Shown here one piece after another: positions 6,276 through 7,790 of a stretch of DNA of 7,790 nucleotides (the stretch's first letter is position 1; each line of letters starts with the position of its first letter). The position numbers were made by a program, and so were the translations under genes. Source of the DNA: Massilia sp. (lineage in GTDB: Bacteria > Pseudomonadota > Gammaproteobacteria > Burkholderiales > Burkholderiaceae_D); contig DNCF01000445.1 in the NCBI GenBank assembly GCA_003484545.1, forward strand, positions 1 to 7,790, in the 5' to 3' direction. The notes beneath the pieces were generated by a model, which worked only from the letters and a program-made list of their open reading frames with translations, searched no databases and had not been told where the DNA came from.

Positions 6276-7790
6276 TCACATCTTCAACGCGCGGCTCAGG
6301 AAGCCCCAGCGATCCGCCACTTCCTCGATCTGCTTCGCCGTCGGCTTGCCGGCGCCGTGCCCGGCCTTGGTGTCGATGCGGATGATCATCGGGTTGCAGC
6401 CGGCCTGGGCCGCCTGGGCGGCGGCGGCGAACTTGAAGCTGTGGGCCGGCACCACGCGGTCGTCGTGGTCGGCGGTGGTGACCATGGTCGCCGGATAGCT
6501 GGTCCCCGGCTTCAGGTTATGCAGCGGCGAGTACTTGACCAGGGCCTTGAACTCGTCCGGGTTCTCCGACGAGCCGTAGTCCGAGGTCCAGGCCCAGCCG
6601 ATGGTGAACTTGTGGAAGCGCAGCATGTCGAGCACGCCGACCATCGGGATGGCGGCGCCGAACAGGTCCGGACGCTGGGTCATCGCCGCGCCGACCAGCA
6701 GGCCGCCGTTGCTGCCGCCGCCGATCGCCAGCTTCGAAGGCTGGGTCACCTTGTTCGCGACCAGCCACTCGGCCGCGCCGATGAAGTCGTCGAACACGTT
6801 CTGCTTCTGCAGCTTTGTGCCGGCCTGGTGCCAGGATTCGCCGTATTCGCCGCCGCCGCGCAGGTTGGCCACGACGTAGACGCCGCCCATTTCCATCCAG
6901 GCCAGGTTGGCCGGCGAGAAGCCCGGCAGCATCGAGATGTTGAAGCCGCCGTAGCCGTAGAGGTAGGTCGGGTTGTTGCCGTCGAGTTTCAGGCCCTTCT
7001 TCGACACGATGAACATCGGCACCTTGGTGCCGTCGCGGCTGGTGAAGAACTGCTGGCGGGTCTCGTAGGCGTTCGGGTCGAAGTCGACCTTCGGCTGGCG
7101 GAACACGCTGGTCTTGCCGCTCTTCATGTCGAGACGGTAGATCGTCGTCGGGGTGGTGAAGCCGGTAAAGGAGAAGAAGGTCTCCGTGTCGCCGCGCTTG
7201 CCGGTGAAGCCCGAGACCGAACCGATGCCCGGCAGCGCGATCTCGCGCACCAGCTTGCCGTTGAGGTCGCTCACGCGCACGACGCTGCGCGCATCCTTCA
7301 GGTATTCCGCGATGATGCGATCGCCCACGATGTGGGCGGCGTTCAGGGTCTCGGCGGTTTCGGGAACGATCTCCTTCCAGTTCGCTTCAGCCGGTTTGCG
7401 CACGTCGATGGCGACGATGCGCTGGCGCGGGGCCTTGCGGTCGGTGCTGAAGTAGAACACGTCGCCGACGTTGTCGATGAAGTCGTAGGCTGCGTCGAAG
7501 TTGTCGATCAGCGGCACGACCTTCGAATCCGGCTTGGACAGGTCCTTGTAGAAGATGCGGTACTTGTGGGCGGTGCCCTTGGTCGCCGTGATCAGGAGGT
7601 ATTTGCCGTCGTCCGTGGTCTGGGCGCGGAAGCCCCATTCCTTCTGGTCCGGACGGTCGTAGACCAGGGTGTCGGCGCTCTGCGGCGTGCCGATCTTGTG
7701 ATAGTAGAGCTTCTGGTGGTAGTTGACGGCGGCCAGTTTCGTTTCTTCCGTCGGCTCGTCGTAGCGGCTGTAGAAGAAGCCCTTGCCGTC
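6276..7790 (-). CDS. Prolyl oligopeptidase (S9 family), N-terminus cut by window edge
   Basis: Serine peptidase cutting short peptides after proline. The frame is open from base 7790 to the stop at 6276, giving 504 visible residues; the family is about 680-740 aa, so some 200 N-terminal residues, including any signal peptide, lie outside. The visible chain starts with DGKGFFYSRYDEP, continues through seven-bladed propeller repeats (DGKYLLI, GDVFYFSTD), and enters the alpha/beta-hydrolase domain near visible residue 240 (FFTSRDGTKVPMFI). YGYGGFN and ANLRGGGEYGESWH are typical of the family. The catalytic triad is visible: Ser360 in GGGSNGG, Asp443 in TADHDDRV and His478 in AGHGAGK. The ATG at 7517 lies inside the propeller and is not the true start. 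A strong terminator follows the stop. There is no evident functional link to the threonine genes. Location (cytosol or periplasm) cannot be judged without the N-terminus. Confidence 0.96.
   Translation of the reverse strand, partial: DGKGFFYSRYDEPTEETKLAAVNYHQKLYYHKIGTPQSADTLVYDRPDQKEWGFRAQTTDDGKYLLITATKGTAHKYRIFYKDLSKPDSKVVPLIDNFDAAYDFIDNVGDVFYFSTDRKAPRQRIVAIDVRKPAEANWKEIVPETAETLNAAHIVGDRIIAEYLKDARSVVRVSDLNGKLVREIALPGIGSVSGFTGKRGDTETFFSFTGFTTPTTIYRLDMKSGKTSVFRQPKVDFDPNAYETRQQFFTSRDGTKVPMFIVSKKGLKLDGNNPTYLYGYGGFNISMLPGFSPANLAWMEMGGVYVVANLRGGGEYGESWHQAGTKLQKQNVFDDFIGAAEWLVANKVTQPSKLAIGGGSNGGLLVGAAMTQRPDLFGAAIPMVGVLDMLRFHKFTIGWAWTSDYGSSENPDEFKALVKYSPLHNLKPGTSYPATMVTTADHDDRVVPAHSFKFAAAAQAAQAGCNPMIIRIDTKAGHGAGKPTAKQIEEVADRWGFLSRALKM

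Overview
The window is GC-rich DNA with strong GC bias at third codon positions, which explains the many long antisense open frames. The gene content and protein families suggest a betaproteobacterium, most likely Burkholderiales of the Oxalobacteraceae (Massilia/Duganella-like) type. This is inferred from protein resemblance and from the style of the intergenic palindromes; no database search was run.

Layout, left to right: (1) 1-1104, minus: threonine synthase (thrC), cut by the window edge at its C-terminus. (2) 1105-1439: a gene-free gap with a candidate thrC promoter, an inverted repeat, a GC-rich palindrome and REP-like elements. (3) 1440-5090, minus: a compact three-gene cluster transcribed kbl, tdh, sdaA (2-amino-3-ketobutyrate CoA ligase, SDR-type L-threonine 3-dehydrogenase, iron-sulfur L-serine ammonia-lyase). 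(4) 5091-5298: a divergent control region with promoter candidates on both strands and two tandem CTTGGCAAG palindromes. (5) 5299-5877, plus: an XRE-family regulator with a C-terminal cupin domain. (6) 5878-6275: a gene-free gap with a 9-bp inverted repeat, three REP-like palindromes and a strong intrinsic terminator. (7) 6276-7790, minus: the C-terminal two thirds or more of a prolyl oligopeptidase (S9 family), N-terminus outside the window.

Functionally, the centre is a threonine-catabolism module. TDH oxidises threonine to 2-amino-3-ketobutyrate, KBL cleaves this with CoA to glycine and acetyl-CoA, and SdaA deaminates serine to pyruvate. The glycine-to-serine step (GlyA, with or without the glycine cleavage system) would be encoded elsewhere. 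The divergent XRE-cupin gene is the obvious candidate regulator, and the paired palindromes over the kbl -35 element are its candidate operator. A biosynthetic thrC lies just downstream on the same strand, separated by a REP-like element.

I found no clearly novel multi-gene system. The signals most worth checking are the candidate operator and a small family of palindromic repeats whose arms show compensatory base changes.
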